Shown: positions 63,933 to 64,000 of the stretch, one piece after another
Numbering within the stretch: position 1 is the first letter of the stretch
Layout of the letters: each line of letters starts with the position of its first letter
Origin: Candidatus Tectimicrobiota bacterium
GTDB lineage: Bacteria > Tectomicrobia > Entotheonellia > Entotheonellales > Entotheonellaceae
Length of the DNA stretch: 64,000 nt
Reading direction: 5' to 3'
Assembly (NCBI GenBank): GCA_026005175.1
Contig: BPKO01000012.1
Location: 62,001 to 126,000 of the forward strand
The notes under the pieces: generated by a model
Told to the model about the DNA's origin: nothing
Databases searched by the model: none
Seen by the model: the letters and a program-made list of their open reading frames with translations, nothing else
Position numbers and translations under genes: made by a program

Positions 63933-64000
63933 GGCTCTCCTCCTTCCTTGCCTGGCCCGCGCGACGCGGCCAGCGCCCGGTACAGGGCACTGTACTTCTG
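63929..64000 (-). CDS. glycosyltransferase, C-terminal fragment
   Basis: The last 23 codons plus stop of a gene that enters from the right edge; its TGA overlaps the carbamoyltransferase GTG. The end QKYSALYRALAASRG resembles RYAALYREVAGG at the end of the GT4 protein encoded at 30103-31311, so a second exosortase-associated GT4 enzyme is the best guess. Too short to settle. Confidence 0.4.
   Translation of the reverse strand, partial: QKYSALYRALAASRGPGKEGGEP

Larger units (their letters stand above)
20348..64000 (-). other. single-direction polysaccharide gene run
   Basis: All 35 genes from the right edge to 20348 are on the minus strand. Gaps rarely exceed 50 bases (the largest, 90 bases, precedes 59486), and many joints are four-base ATGA or GTGA overlaps or share a stop and a ribosome site. 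No internal promoter or strong terminator was recognised. This supports a long transcription unit or a few nested ones, read from beyond the right edge toward 20348. Confidence 0.7.

Overview
This high-GC window, roughly two-thirds G+C by eye, looks like part of a Gram-negative genome. It encodes an outer-membrane beta-barrel, a lipoprotein, an undecaprenyl-phosphate-based glycan pathway and an exosortase (PEP-CTERM) sorting system. A c-di-GMP-I riboswitch, a sigma-54 activator and strong Shine-Dalgarno sites would fit a deltaproteobacterium-like or related environmental lineage, but no rRNA or universal marker is present, so the taxon stays open. I saw no tRNA, rRNA, CRISPR array or insertion sequence.

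Left part (1-13010): an edge fragment of a beta-propeller-like gene, an alkaline-phosphatase-superfamily phosphodiesterase and a GGDEF response regulator come first. The core of the PEP-CTERM/exosortase system follows: a PEP-CTERM-associated beta-barrel, the TPR lipoprotein PrsT, a small PEP-CTERM protein behind a near-consensus sigma-54 promoter, and an operon of exosortase, EpsI, sensor kinase PrsK and sigma-54 activator PrsR.

Middle part (13011-20211): a c-di-GMP-I riboswitch and a ribosome-site-sequestering hairpin precede a secreted FN3/PKD/cadherin-like repeat protein of about 1,080 residues. Next are a second PEP-CTERM protein (sigma-54-like promoter with two upstream boxes) and a divergent secreted transglutaminase-like protein.

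Right part (20348-64000): an unbroken minus-strand run of 35 genes, many with ATGA/GTGA overlaps, makes and decorates an extracellular polysaccharide. It has twelve GT2/GT4 glycosyltransferases, two GtrB/GT-C-type membrane modules, a Wzx-like flippase and an O-antigen-ligase-like protein. UDP-ManNAc3NAcA-type sugar genes (a dehydrogenase-acetyltransferase fusion, a PLP aminotransferase and a 2-epimerase) are present. So are two AsnB-type amidotransferases, two methyltransferases, three deacetylases, a beta-helix protein, a CAD-like carB-carA pair and a NodU-type carbamoyltransferase. The simplest reading is a uronic-acid polysaccharide that is amidated, carbamoylated, methylated and de-N-acetylated, coupled to a PEP-CTERM protein set and controlled by PrsK/PrsR and c-di-GMP. 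The initiating transferase, chain-length protein, export pore and 6-dehydrogenase are not in the window.

Two cautions apply. At least a dozen genes are broken by single-base indels, almost all one extra base in a G or C run, which points to sequence error rather than decay. Four AT-rich islands interrupt the GC-rich glycan operon, three of them inside membrane-protein genes.
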